The notes beneath the pieces are model-generated. The model was not told the DNA's origin, did not search any database, and worked only from the letters and a program-made list of their open reading frames with translations. A DNA stretch of 43,305 bases from Actibacterium sp. (GTDB lineage Bacteria; Pseudomonadota; Alphaproteobacteria; Rhodobacterales; Rhodobacteraceae): assembly GCA_016278325.1 (NCBI GenBank), contig JADQCB010000005.1, forward strand, positions 1 through 43,305. Direction: 5' to 3'. Every line of letters starts with the position of its first letter. Position 1 is the first letter of the stretch. The translations under genes and the position numbers were made by a program. Positions 17,572 through 26,769 of the stretch are shown in pieces.

Positions 17572-19083
17572 CTATTGCCGCCAGAATGCCGGGTTCAGCA
17601 AGGCGACGATGACCAGCATTTCCAGCCTGCCCAGCACCATCGCGCCGCAAAGAATCCATTTCGCGCTGGTGCCGATTTCGGCCAGGGCGATCGGCGCCTC
17701 GCCCGCCACGGCGGCCAATGGCCCGGTCGTGGACAGCGCCGAGACCGTCAGAATCATGGCCGGTTCGAACCCCAGGCCGGTCAGCGCCAGCGCGATCATG
17801 ACCACGGCCATCGACACCGTGTAGAGCATGAAGAACACCGAGGCGACAAACGCCCCCTGGCGCCGGATATGGCGTGCCACCGCGCCGGCGCCGCCCACGG
17901 ACGAGGGGTTCACCAGGCGCTCGACCTCGCGCATGCCATGCTTGTAAAGCGCATGGACCCGAAGCAGTTTCACGCCGCCCGCCGTGGTCGCCACCCCGCC
18001 CCCGATCAGGGCCAGCCCCATCAGCACCACCCCGGATGCGGGCATTCCCGACCATGCCTGCGCCGCGGTCCAGTCCTCGGCCACGAAGCCGGTCGTCGTG
18101 AGAAACGACAGAACCGTGAAGATGCTGCCCCAGAGCGCGCGCAGGGCGACGAAGATGTCCGCGTCGGCCTTGCCTTCATAGACGCCGACCCAGTGGCGCA
18201 GGAACAGCAAGGCCGGAACCACCGCAAGGCATGAAAGCCCCAGCCTGAATTCGGGATCGCGCCACAGCCGCCGAAACCCGCCCGCGCCGGATTCATGCGT
18301 GAAGGTATGGCGCGACAGGGCAAAGCCCATGAAAAGCAGCACGAACATCTCGCCCGGAATGCCGGACACGGTGCCTTCCATTCCCCCCACGGGCGAGATT
18401 CCGCTGGTGGAAAGCGTCGACAGCGCGTGGCAGAACGCGACGAAAGGATCGGCCCGCAGCACGACCAGCACGATCCACAGCACCAGGGTAAGGCCGGCAT
18501 AGACGGGCGCGAACTGCCGGGCATAGCGCGCAAGCAGATCGCGCGGATCGACGCTGTAGATGCCGGTTTCGGACTGGCGCATGCCCGCGGTCGCGGAAAC
18601 CTCGAACCCGCCCAGGTTCATCGGCGCCAGGATCGCGATGGCCGCCACCCAGAGAAAGAACCCGCCCAGCCAGCCGACCAGTGCGCGCCACAGGTGCAGC
18701 GAGGGTGCCAGCGCCGCGGGATCGTCGAACAGCGTTGCGCCGGTGGTGGTCAGGCTAGACACCATTTCGAAATAGGCATCCAGGAACGTGACCTCGCCGC
18801 CCGTCGCCTCGTAGAACGGCACCGCCATCATCGCGGGCAGCACCGCGAAGAACAGCGTCAGCGCCAGAAGGTGGCTGCGCGTCACGTTGCGCGGCCGCCG
18901 GGTGTCATAGGTGCTGATGCTCAGAAGAAAGGTCAGGAACAGGAAGATCGTGCCGGAATAGAAGAAGCTGCGCGCGCTCAGCCAGTCGCGCAGCGCAAGC
19001 GCGTGCATCACCGGAACGAACATCGCCAGCGCGCCGGCTCCCATCAGGATCACGATCAGCGGGATGTTCACAAGCCGGCGCAT
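17572..19083 (-). CDS. trkH: Trk potassium uptake protein TrkH
   Basis: TrkH is the pore-forming subunit of the Trk potassium transporter in the inner membrane. The protein has 503 residues with four helix-pore-helix repeats. Filter-like segments are visible in each: SSLTTTGATLFDD, STLSTSGISPVGG, SFLTTTGFVAEDW and SALSTTGPLAAV. I chose ATG 19083 (MRRLVNIPLIVILMG); the frame extends 20 codons upstream, but that part overlaps trkA. Only ten bases separate it from the trkA stop, so the two subunits are co-transcribed. The C terminus is FWRQ. Confidence 0.94.
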   Translation of the reverse strand: MRRLVNIPLIVILMGAGALAMFVPVMHALALRDWLSARSFFYSGTIFLFLTFLLSISTYDTRRPRNVTRSHLLALTLFFAVLPAMMAVPFYEATGGEVTFLDAYFEMVSSLTTTGATLFDDPAALAPSLHLWRALVGWLGGFFLWVAAIAILAPMNLGGFEVSATAGMRQSETGIYSVDPRDLLARYARQFAPVYAGLTLVLWIVLVVLRADPFVAFCHALSTLSTSGISPVGGMEGTVSGIPGEMFVLLFMGFALSRHTFTHESGAGGFRRLWRDPEFRLGLSCLAVVPALLFLRHWVGVYEGKADADIFVALRALWGSIFTVLSFLTTTGFVAEDWTAAQAWSGMPASGVVLMGLALIGGGVATTAGGVKLLRVHALYKHGMREVERLVNPSSVGGAGAVARHIRRQGAFVASVFFMLYTVSMAVVMIALALTGLGFEPAMILTVSALSTTGPLAAVAGEAPIALAEIGTSAKWILCGAMVLGRLEMLVIVALLNPAFWRQ

Positions 19084-19093
19084 CGCGGGGCTT

Positions 19094-20470
19094 TCAGAAA
19101 AAGTCGACGGAGACCTGCAACAGGCGCTCCACCTCGGGGACATCGGCCGACAGGCTGAACAGGGCGATCACGTCGCCCTCTTCGATGCGGGTTCCGCCCG
19201 TCGGCTTGACGATCCGATCGCCCTTGCGAACCGCGCCAAGCAGCACGCCTTCGGGAAAGTCGATATCGCGCACCATCCGCCCGGAAATGGGCGAGGTCGA
19301 CAACACCTGCGCCTCGATCACCTCGGCCTCGGCATCGCCGATGGAATAGACGCCGCGCACCCGCCCGTGCCGGATATGGCGCAGGATCGAGCTGACGGTG
19401 GTGGCACGCGGATTGATATAGGCGTCGATATCCAGCGGCCCCATCAGCGGCACCAGCGAGGGGTCGTTGACCAGGCAGATCGCCATCTCGCAGCCCACGG
19501 CCTTGGCGCGGACCGAGGCCAGAAGATTGGTCTTGTCGTCATCCGTCACCGCCAGAACGGCATCGGCGCGTTCGATCCCGGCCTCGTTTAGCAGGTCGAT
19601 ATCCATCCCGTCGCCATGCAGCACGATGGTGCGTTCCAGCGCGTCGGCGGCATGCTCGGCGCGGGCGCGGTCACGCTCGATCACCTTGGCGCGCACCCGG
19701 CGCGCGCGCCCTTCGAGCTGCCGGGCGACACCCAGCCCGACATTGCCGCCGCCGATGATGACGATGCGGTCCTGCTTTTTCGTGGACTTGCCGAAGATCT
19801 CCAGCGTGCGGTCGACATCCTCGACATGGGCGAAGACATAGATCTGGTCGTCGGCGAACAGCTGATCGGCGGGTTCGGGGGCGAACAGGCTACCCTCGCG
19901 GCGCACACCGACCACCAGCGCGCGCAGCGTCGAGAACAGGTCGGTCAACTGGCGCAGCGGCGTGTTCAGCACCGGGCAATCGGCGCCGAGATGCAGGCCC
20001 AGCAGCTGCAATTTCCCGTCCATGAAACTTTCGGTGTCGAAGGTTGCCGGCGCGGCGAGGCGCTGAAGCGCGGCCTCGGCGACCTCGCGCTCGGGGCTGA
20101 TGATCACGTCGATCGGCAGATGTTCGCGGCGGTAAAGGTCGGAATAGATCGGGCTCATGTAGTTCTGAGCGCGAAGCCGTGCGATCTTGCGGGTTATGCC
20201 GAAGATCGAATGGGCCACCTGACAGGTGACCATGTTGACCTCGTCCGAGTGGGTGGCCGCGATGATCATGTCGGTATCGCGCGCGCCGGCCCGGTCCAGG
20301 ACATCGGGATAGGAAGCGAACCCCGCCACGCCCAGCACGTCCAGCGTGTCGGTCGCCCGGCGCACCAGTTCGACATTGTTGTCGACGATGGTCACATCGT
20401 TCTTCTCGTTCGCAAGATGGCGGGCGATCTGCCAGCCGACCTGACCCGCACCACAGATGATGACCTTCAT
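19094..20470 (-). CDS. trkA: Trk system potassium regulatory protein TrkA
   Basis: TrkA is the cytoplasmic NAD(H)/nucleotide-binding ring that gates TrkH. The protein has 458 residues as a tandem of two RCK units. The first Rossmann motif is GAGQVG at 7-12 and the second GGGNVG near 235; each is followed by a TrkA-C domain, the second ending VPEVERLLQVSVDFF. Acidic residues close to the glycine motifs (IVDNN and VIERD) are as expected for NAD binding. It lies 59 bases after ntrX and ten bases before trkH, a conserved alphaproteobacterial arrangement. Confidence 0.96.
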   Translation of the reverse strand: MKVIICGAGQVGWQIARHLANEKNDVTIVDNNVELVRRATDTLDVLGVAGFASYPDVLDRAGARDTDMIIAATHSDEVNMVTCQVAHSIFGITRKIARLRAQNYMSPIYSDLYRREHLPIDVIISPEREVAEAALQRLAAPATFDTESFMDGKLQLLGLHLGADCPVLNTPLRQLTDLFSTLRALVVGVRREGSLFAPEPADQLFADDQIYVFAHVEDVDRTLEIFGKSTKKQDRIVIIGGGNVGLGVARQLEGRARRVRAKVIERDRARAEHAADALERTIVLHGDGMDIDLLNEAGIERADAVLAVTDDDKTNLLASVRAKAVGCEMAICLVNDPSLVPLMGPLDIDAYINPRATTVSSILRHIRHGRVRGVYSIGDAEAEVIEAQVLSTSPISGRMVRDIDFPEGVLLGAVRKGDRIVKPTGGTRIEEGDVIALFSLSADVPEVERLLQVSVDFF

Positions 20471-20529
20471 TCAGGAGCCCCGGCTGCCATTCGGTTCCTA
20501 CCCTTCGCAGATGCCCCGCGGGGGGTCAA

Positions 20530-21939
20530 TCACGCCTCGCCGTCATCGGCGAAATGGGCGATCCGCGACCCCGCCTTGCTTGAGGTCACGACGCCCAGCG
20601 ACTTCAGCTTGCGATGCAGCGCCGAGCGCTCCATCCCGACGAAACTGGCGGTGCGGCTGATATTGCCGCCGAAGCGGTTGATCTGCGTCAGCAGATATTC
20701 GCGCTCGAACAATTCGCGCGCCTCGCGCAGGGGCAGGGTGGCCAGCGCGCCCGACAGGACGACCCGCCCGCCGTCGTGCTGGGGCGCATCGCCCGGCGCC
20801 GGCAGTTCGCGCGCCTCGATCGGGCCGGTCCCGTCGCCCAGGATCAGCACCCGTTCGATCACGTTCTTCAGCTGGCGCACATTGCCCGGCCACAGCATGG
20901 TCTGCATCAGCGCGATCGCCTCGTCGCTCAGCTCGCGCCGGGGCAGGCCCTGGCTGCGGTTGAACTCGTCAATGAAATGCGCGGCAAGCTCGGGGATGTC
21001 CTCGCGCCGTTCTTCGAGCGAGGGCACGCTTATCGGGACCACGTTCAGCCGGTGATACAGTTCCTGGCGGAAATTCCCGGCGTCGATCTCGGCCTGGAGG
21101 TTCCGGTTGGTGCTGGATATCACGCGGATATCGACGCGCACCTTGTCCGACCCGCCGACGCGGACAAAGGACTGCTCGACCAGCACGCGCAGGATCTTGG
21201 ACTGGGTGCCGGGCGGCATGTCGGCCACCTCGTCGAAATAGAGGATGCCGCCATGCGCCTGTTCCAGAAGCCCGGGTTCCACCCCGCGGTCGGGATCCTC
21301 GCGACCGAAAAGGACTTCTTCCATCCGGTCCGGCGCGATCGAGGCGGAATTGACCGTGACGAAGGGCCCCGAGGCGCGTTCCGAGTTCATGTGGATATAG
21401 CGCGCAGCAACCTCCTTGCCGCTGCCGGCGGCGCCCGTCAGCATCACCCGGCCGTTCGACCTGGTAATCTTGTCGAGCTGCGTTTTCAACCCCCTGAAGG
21501 CAGAGCTTGATCCGATCAGCTTGGCCGAGGTCACGTCGCGTCGCCGCAACGCCTGGTTCTCGCGGCGCAGGCGCGAGGCCTCCATCGCGCGGCGGATCAC
21601 GACCAGAAGCTGGTCGATGTTGAAGGGCTTTTCGATGAAATCGTAAGCCCCCTGCTTGATCGCGGCCACCGCGATCTCGATATTGCCATGCCCCGAGATG
21701 ATCACGATCGGAATGTCGGGATTGTCCCGCTTGACCCTGGTCAGGATGTCGATCCCGTCCATCCGGCTGTCCTTGAGCCAGATGTCCAGGATCATCAGGG
21801 CCGGCGGCTCGTCATTGATGGCCTTCATGCATTCATCGGAATTGGCCGCAAGCCGCGTAGCAAAGCCCTCGTCGCGCAGGATATCGCCGACCAGTTCGCG
21901 GATGTCACGTTCGTCATCGATGATAAGTATGTCACTCAT
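20530..21939 (-). CDS. ntrX: Response regulator NtrX
   Basis: NtrX is the DNA-binding partner of NtrY, controlling nitrogen and redox-related genes. The protein has 469 residues: a receiver domain with phospho-acceptor Asp52, an AAA+ domain with Walker A GAAGSGKE and Walker B ILYFDEV, and a Fis-type HTH (GGNISRTASFVGMERSALHRK). The sigma-54 contact loop, normally FGHEKGAFTGA, reads FGREDPDRGVEPG here, so the GAFTGA residues are replaced. The protein may therefore not activate sigma-54 promoters. ATG 21939 is followed by the standard MSDILIIDDERDIREL start. It is 18 bases after ntrY. Confidence 0.95.
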   Translation of the reverse strand: MSDILIIDDERDIRELVGDILRDEGFATRLAANSDECMKAINDEPPALMILDIWLKDSRMDGIDILTRVKRDNPDIPIVIISGHGNIEIAVAAIKQGAYDFIEKPFNIDQLLVVIRRAMEASRLRRENQALRRRDVTSAKLIGSSSAFRGLKTQLDKITRSNGRVMLTGAAGSGKEVAARYIHMNSERASGPFVTVNSASIAPDRMEEVLFGREDPDRGVEPGLLEQAHGGILYFDEVADMPPGTQSKILRVLVEQSFVRVGGSDKVRVDIRVISSTNRNLQAEIDAGNFRQELYHRLNVVPISVPSLEERREDIPELAAHFIDEFNRSQGLPRRELSDEAIALMQTMLWPGNVRQLKNVIERVLILGDGTGPIEARELPAPGDAPQHDGGRVVLSGALATLPLREARELFEREYLLTQINRFGGNISRTASFVGMERSALHRKLKSLGVVTSSKAGSRIAHFADDGEA

Positions 21940-21957
21940 TTAACTGTTATCCCTCAA

Positions 21958-24231
21958 TCATTCCGCTACAGACCGATGCGGGGCAGGGGCCGCTTCAAGC
22001 AACAGCGGCAGCGTCACCTCGGCCATCGCGCCGGCATGGTCGTTTCCTTCGAATACCGGCGCATCCCCAAGGGTCAGGGTGCCACCATGTTCCTCGATGA
22101 TCTTCCGGACGATGGGCAGGCCCAGGCCGGTTCCCTTTTCGCGGGTCGTCACATAGGGTTCGAACAGGCGGGCGCGGTCTTCGGGCAGGCCGATGCCATT
22201 ATCCATGATCCGCAGCACGGCCTTGCCATCCGCCTCGGCGAGACTGATCCGGATTTCCGGGACGAATCCGGGCTCGACACCTTTTGCCTGTTTTGATTCA
22301 ATGGCTTCGCCCGCATTCTTTATCAGGTTCGTCAGGGCCTGGGAAATCATCGTCATGTCCAGTTCGGCCATCAGCGGCCGCGCCGGCAGATCGGTGACGA
22401 AACGCACCTCGGGCTGACCGCTTTCCTGCAACAGCACGGCGTCGCGGGCCACCGCGACCAGGTCGGTCATGTGCCGGTCGGGTTCCGGCATCCTGGCGAA
22501 TTTCGAGAACTCGTCGACGATCCGCCGCAGGTCGTTGGTCTGGCGCACGATCACGTCGGTATACTGGTCCAGCGCAGCGACATCGTCGCCGGCCATCGCA
22601 CGGAATTTCCGCTTGATCCGCTCCGCCGAAAGCTGGATCGGTGTCAGCGGGTTCTTGATCTCATGCGCAATGCGCCGGGCCACGTCGCCCCAGGCGGCCA
22701 TCCGTTGCGCGGTGACCAGATCGGTGACATCGTCGAAGGCCACCACATACCCTTCGAGCCGCCCGTTCACGTTGCGCCGCGTGGCCATGCGCACCAGAAG
22801 GCTTTCCAGCTTGCCGCGGCGCGGCAGTTTCAGCTCTTCCTGCGCTACCTCGGCCTGCTTGTCGCGCAGGCGGTCGAACAGCGGCACGAATTCGGGCACC
22901 GCGGCCGACAGCGGCAGCGCATCGTCGCGCGCCTCGTCGATGTCCAGCAGGCGCAATGCCGACCGGTTGGCGAACTCGATCCGACCGTCCGCGTCCAGCC
23001 CGATCACCCCGCCGGTGACCGAGCTCAGAACCGAATCGAACAGCCGCCGGCGCCGGTCGATCTGGCGGTTGGTCTGCATCAGCGCATCGCGCTGGCCTTT
23101 CAGCTGACGGGTCATCTGGTTGAAGATGCGCCCCAGCATCGCGATCTCGTCATCGCCCTGTTCTTCCATCACCCGCACGTCCAGGTCGCCTGCGCCGACG
23201 CGCTGTGCCGCGCCTGCCAGCCGGCCGACCGGGCGCGACAGTCGTTCGGCGAACCACAGGCCCAGCCAGATCGCCGCCAGAATCAGGATCAGTGCGAATC
23301 CCAGGTAGAGCAGCCCGAACTCGAACAGCAGGCGGCCGCGTTCCGCTTCGAGCTGCTGATAGAACCGCGCGGTTTCCTTGGTGTCGTCCAGCAGGGTCAG
23401 GATAGAGCCATCGACCCGGCGCGAGATGAACAGGTAACGGTTCACGAAGCCGCGCAGCTTCAGCAGGGCGCGATACTCGTTATTGTCCCAGTCCTCGATG
23501 ATCACCGTCTCGCCGGCCGCGGCACGGGCAAATTGCTGGGTGGTGGGCTGTTCATAGTCGAACAGGTAGGACCGGTCGCCACGGGCGCGGATTTCACCGT
23601 TGGCGTCGATCACATAGGCCTCTTTCAGGCCGCGCTGGACCTGGCCCTGTGCCTGTGCCAGCAACTGCCGCACCTCGCCGTCGGAAAGGAAGGAACTTGC
23701 TTCCCGCGTCCGGTTCAGGAAATCCGCAATGGCATGGGCGTCTTCGGCCAGGTCGTCGCGATGTTCCTGCGAATAGGCTTCGGCGGCGGCCAGCGACGTG
23801 CCCACGACCGAGCGGACCCTGTCGGAAAACCATCCCTCAAGCCCGGTATTCACGCTGAGCCCGGCAAAGACCGCAACCAGGACCGTGGGGATCAGCGCGA
23901 TCAGCGCGAACACGCCCGAAAGCCGCAGATGCAGCCGCGAGCCCGCCGATTGCCGGCGCCGTGCCGCGATCAACTGCGCGACGCGCTGCATCACCAGCGC
24001 CGCGACCACCAGAACGTAAACCAGATCGGCCAGCACCGCCAGGCGAAGCCAGACCGTGCTGGCGCCCTGATCCAGCGGCCCGAGCATCAGAAGGGTGAAG
24101 ACCGCCAGAAGCGGCCCGAGGATAACCAGGCCCAGCGTCGCGAAATTCTGCATGCGACGCTGGCGGCGCAGATGCTGTAGCCGCTTCCAGGTTGCGCTCC
24201 GCGCCGGGCTTCGCACGACCAGCCTCATCAT
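21958..24231 (-). CDS. ntrY: Sensor histidine kinase NtrY
   Basis: NtrY is a membrane-bound histidine kinase that phosphorylates NtrX. The 757 residues show three hydrophobic helices at the N terminus (about 30-55, 60-85, 105-130), a periplasmic sensor region (about 135-305), a fourth membrane helix near 310-330, then HAMP (RLSRPVGRLAGAAQRV), PAS (SVTGGVIGLDADGRIEF), and the kinase core. The H box is [17 protein letters not shown] box LTNLIKNAGEAI, G boxes DNGIGLP and GTGLGL. The start is ATG 24231 or the adjacent ATG 24228. The gene is 85 bases after ntrC and 18 before ntrX. Confidence 0.95.
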   Translation of the reverse strand: MMRLVVRSPARSATWKRLQHLRRQRRMQNFATLGLVILGPLLAVFTLLMLGPLDQGASTVWLRLAVLADLVYVLVVAALVMQRVAQLIAARRRQSAGSRLHLRLSGVFALIALIPTVLVAVFAGLSVNTGLEGWFSDRVRSVVGTSLAAAEAYSQEHRDDLAEDAHAIADFLNRTREASSFLSDGEVRQLLAQAQGQVQRGLKEAYVIDANGEIRARGDRSYLFDYEQPTTQQFARAAAGETVIIEDWDNNEYRALLKLRGFVNRYLFISRRVDGSILTLLDDTKETARFYQQLEAERGRLLFEFGLLYLGFALILILAAIWLGLWFAERLSRPVGRLAGAAQRVGAGDLDVRVMEEQGDDEIAMLGRIFNQMTRQLKGQRDALMQTNRQIDRRRRLFDSVLSSVTGGVIGLDADGRIEFANRSALRLLDIDEARDDALPLSAAVPEFVPLFDRLRDKQAEVAQEELKLPRRGKLESLLVRMATRRNVNGRLEGYVVAFDDVTDLVTAQRMAAWGDVARRIAHEIKNPLTPIQLSAERIKRKFRAMAGDDVAALDQYTDVIVRQTNDLRRIVDEFSKFARMPEPDRHMTDLVAVARDAVLLQESGQPEVRFVTDLPARPLMAELDMTMISQALTNLIKNAGEAIESKQAKGVEPGFVPEIRISLAEADGKAVLRIMDNGIGLPEDRARLFEPYVTTREKGTGLGLPIVRKIIEEHGGTLTLGDAPVFEGNDHAGAMAEVTLPLLLEAAPAPHRSVAE

Positions 24232-24316
24232 GTTGCGCCGATAGCGACGGCAAACCGCAAGATACCGTGCTCGCCTGTCCGGAGTGAGACCGCGGGAACA
24301 CGCCCCTGTTGCGCTT

Positions 24317-25687
24317 TTACATCAACTTGCGGCGGCGTGTCACGCGAATATCGAGATCCGTGATCTTCTTGCGCAGCGTATTGCGGTTTATTCCGAGCAG
24401 GTCGGCGCATTTGGCCTGGTTGCCGCCGGTGGCGTCGAGCGCGATCTCGATCAGCGGCGCCTCCATCTCGCGCAGGATCCGGGCATAGAGCCCCGGTGGC
24501 GGCAGCGCCCCGCCATGCAGGTCGAAATAGCGGCGCAGATGCTTGCCGACCGAGGCCGACAGCTTTTCGCCCTCGCCACCGCCGACCAGCGGTTCGACCG
24601 CCGGTTGCGAGCCCAGCACCGTCGCGACCTCGTCGCGGGTGACAAGCTCTTCGGACGCGGTGACGGCCAGCCGGCGGACCATGTTTTCCAGCTGGCGCAC
24701 ATTGCCGGGCCAGCTATAGGCGCGGATCAGCTCCATCGCGTCGTCGGTGAACCGGCGCGGGGCCAGGCCGTCACGTTCGGCGCGGGCCAGGAAATGTTCG
24801 GCCAGCAACGGGATGTCATCGACCCGTTCGCGCAGGGTGGGAACCTTCACCGTCACCCCGCCGAGGCGATAGAAAAGATCCTGGCGGAAGGCGCCGGCCT
24901 CCATCCTTGCCGTCAGGTCGCCCTGGGAGGTCGCCATCACGCGCGGCGCATTGTCGCCGAACCCGTCCAGCAATCGCACGATGCGGCCCTGCGCGGCGTC
25001 GTCCAGGTCGGCCACCTCATCGAACAGGATCGTCCCGCCGCGGGCCCTGGAAACGATCTCGGACGGTCCGTCCATCCCGGCCAGATCGCTTGTCGCGGCG
25101 GTGACGAAAGGCAGCATGCGCCGGTCCGAAAAGTCGTGGATCGCGCGCGCGATCAGCGATTTCCCGGTTCCGCTTTCCCCGGTGATCAGGACCGGGATCT
25201 CGGTGTTCATCACCCGTGCCACCAACCGGTACAACGCCTGCATCTGCGGCGTACGCCCCACCAGCGGCAGATCCTCCTGTGCCTCGGGCAGCGGCTCGGG
25301 GCTGCGCGGGGCGGAGGCCCGGCGCCGGGTTTCCAGCGCGCGCGCGGCGCGTTTCATCAGGTCGGGCAGATCGAACGGCTTGGGCAGGTAATCGAAGGCT
25401 TCCGCCTCGGCCGCCTGGATCGCGGTCATGATCGTGTTCTGTGCCGAAATCACGATGACCGGCAGGCCCGGCCGCTGCTGCGCGATCCGGGGCAGCATTT
25501 CCAGCCCGTTGCCATCGGGCATCATCACGTCCGAGATCACCAGGTCGCCCTTGCCCTCGTCCACCCAGCGCATCAGCGTCGTCAGCGAGCTTGTCGCATG
25601 CACCTTGCACCCGGCCCGGGTCAGCGCCTGGGTCAGAACCGTGCGGATCGTGCGGTCGTCATCGGCGACCAGAACCGTGCCGTCCAT
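24317..25687 (-). CDS. ntrC: Nitrogen regulation response regulator NtrC, sigma-54-independent type
   Basis: NtrC activates genes for scavenging nitrogen once phosphorylated by NtrB. The 456 residues contain a receiver domain with Asp53, an AAA+ domain (Walker A GESGTGKS, Walker B ILFDEV) and a Fis-type HTH ([21 protein letters not shown]). The GAFTGA loop is missing: the stretch between Walker A and B is shortened to [20 protein letters not shown]. Rhodobacter capsulatus NtrC has the same lack and is known to work with sigma-70 polymerase, so I infer the same here. ATG 25687 overlaps the ntrB stop by one base (TGATG); a TTG three bases earlier is in frame. Confidence 0.95.
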   Translation of the reverse strand: MDGTVLVADDDRTIRTVLTQALTRAGCKVHATSSLTTLMRWVDEGKGDLVISDVMMPDGNGLEMLPRIAQQRPGLPVIVISAQNTIMTAIQAAEAEAFDYLPKPFDLPDLMKRAARALETRRRASAPRSPEPLPEAQEDLPLVGRTPQMQALYRLVARVMNTEIPVLITGESGTGKSLIARAIHDFSDRRMLPFVTAATSDLAGMDGPSEIVSRARGGTILFDEVADLDDAAQGRIVRLLDGFGDNAPRVMATSQGDLTARMEAGAFRQDLFYRLGGVTVKVPTLRERVDDIPLLAEHFLARAERDGLAPRRFTDDAMELIRAYSWPGNVRQLENMVRRLAVTASEELVTRDEVATVLGSQPAVEPLVGGGEGEKLSASVGKHLRRYFDLHGGALPPPGLYARILREMEAPLIEIALDATGGNQAKCADLLGINRNTLRKKITDLDIRVTRRRKLM

Positions 25688-26769
25688 CAATCGTCCTCCG
25701 TCTGCTTCGGGGCCAGGGGCAGCGAGATGCGGAACGTCGTGCGCCCGGGCGCCGATTCGACCGCGATCAGGCCGTCATGTTCGGAAATGATCTTCGAGAC
25801 CAGCGCCAGCCCCAGCCCGGTGCCGTTTTCGCGGCCAGAGACGAAGGGCTCGAAAATGTCGCCGGCGATCTCGGCGGGCAGGCCGGGGCCGTCATCGGTG
25901 ATTTCCACCTGCAACGGCACGGGCAGACCGGTCCCGTCCGCGCGGCGGCGCCGGATCGACTGGTCATAGAATGTGCGCAGGCGAATGGTGCCGCCCCGTT
26001 GCGCGCGGTCGCAGGCTTCGGCGGCGTTCTTCAGCAGGTTGAGGAAAACCTGCACCAGCTGGTCGCCATCGGCATAGGTCGGCGGCAACGAGGGGTCGTA
26101 ATCCTCGACGATGTGCAATTTCGCGGCAAAGCCGACGCTTGCGGATCTGCGGGCGCGCTCCAGCAGGTCGTGCAGGTTAACCGCGCGGCGTTCGGGGGCA
26201 CGCAGATTGCCGAACTGTTCGACCTGTTCCAGCAGCTTCACGATGCGGCGGCTTTCGGCGACGATCAGGTCGGTAAGCTCCAGATCGCCCCCCTCCAGCC
26301 CCATGGACAGAAGCTGCGCCGCGCCGGTGATGCCGGCCAGCGGGTTCTTGATCTCGTGGGCGAGCATCTCGGCCATGCCGATCGCCGCCTTGGCGGCGGA
26401 TTTCGACGATTGCGCCCGGCCCAGCCGATCGGCGATCTCGCGCGGGGAAATCAGAAGCAGCAGGGTGCCTTCGGCTTCCTTCAGCGGCGCGATCTGGATG
26501 TTGCACTGGATCGGCGGGCGGCGCGGGGCCGAGACATCGACATCGTTGATCACGATCTCGGCGTGGTTGGCGCGCACATGGGCGAATGCGTCGGGCAAGA
26601 GCGCGTCGATCGCCAGCCTTTCCCAGACCTGCGCGCCCTTGAGCGTCCGGATCGAGGTGTTCACGAACTGCTCGGCGGCCGGGTTGATCTCGACGATCCG
26701 GTTCTCGGCATCCAGGATGAAGGCGGGCAGGGGCAGGGCCGACCAGATGATGTCCTCTCGCGCGGTCAT
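25687..26769 (-). CDS. ntrB: Nitrogen regulation histidine kinase NtrB
   Basis: NtrB is a cytosolic kinase/phosphatase for NtrC whose balance is set by PII protein. The 360 residues begin with a PAS domain ([18 protein letters not shown]), then a dimerisation helix with the H box [18 protein letters not shown] (near 136), N box [12 protein letters not shown] and G boxes DDGPGLP and GTGLGLALV. There are no membrane helices. ATG 26769 overlaps the dusB stop in an ATGA, and its own stop overlaps the ntrC start, so dusB-ntrB-ntrC are translationally coupled. Confidence 0.95.
   Translation of the reverse strand: MTAREDIIWSALPLPAFILDAENRIVEINPAAEQFVNTSIRTLKGAQVWERLAIDALLPDAFAHVRANHAEIVINDVDVSAPRRPPIQCNIQIAPLKEAEGTLLLLISPREIADRLGRAQSSKSAAKAAIGMAEMLAHEIKNPLAGITGAAQLLSMGLEGGDLELTDLIVAESRRIVKLLEQVEQFGNLRAPERRAVNLHDLLERARRSASVGFAAKLHIVEDYDPSLPPTYADGDQLVQVFLNLLKNAAEACDRAQRGGTIRLRTFYDQSIRRRRADGTGLPVPLQVEITDDGPGLPAEIAGDIFEPFVSGRENGTGLGLALVSKIISEHDGLIAVESAPGRTTFRISLPLAPKQTEDD

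Noticed and set aside
22471-24180. 569-codon frame opposite ntrY, and similar long frames opposite ntrC, ntrB and hflX
   Set aside because: All mirror strongly supported genes; composition is that of antisense GC-rich DNA.
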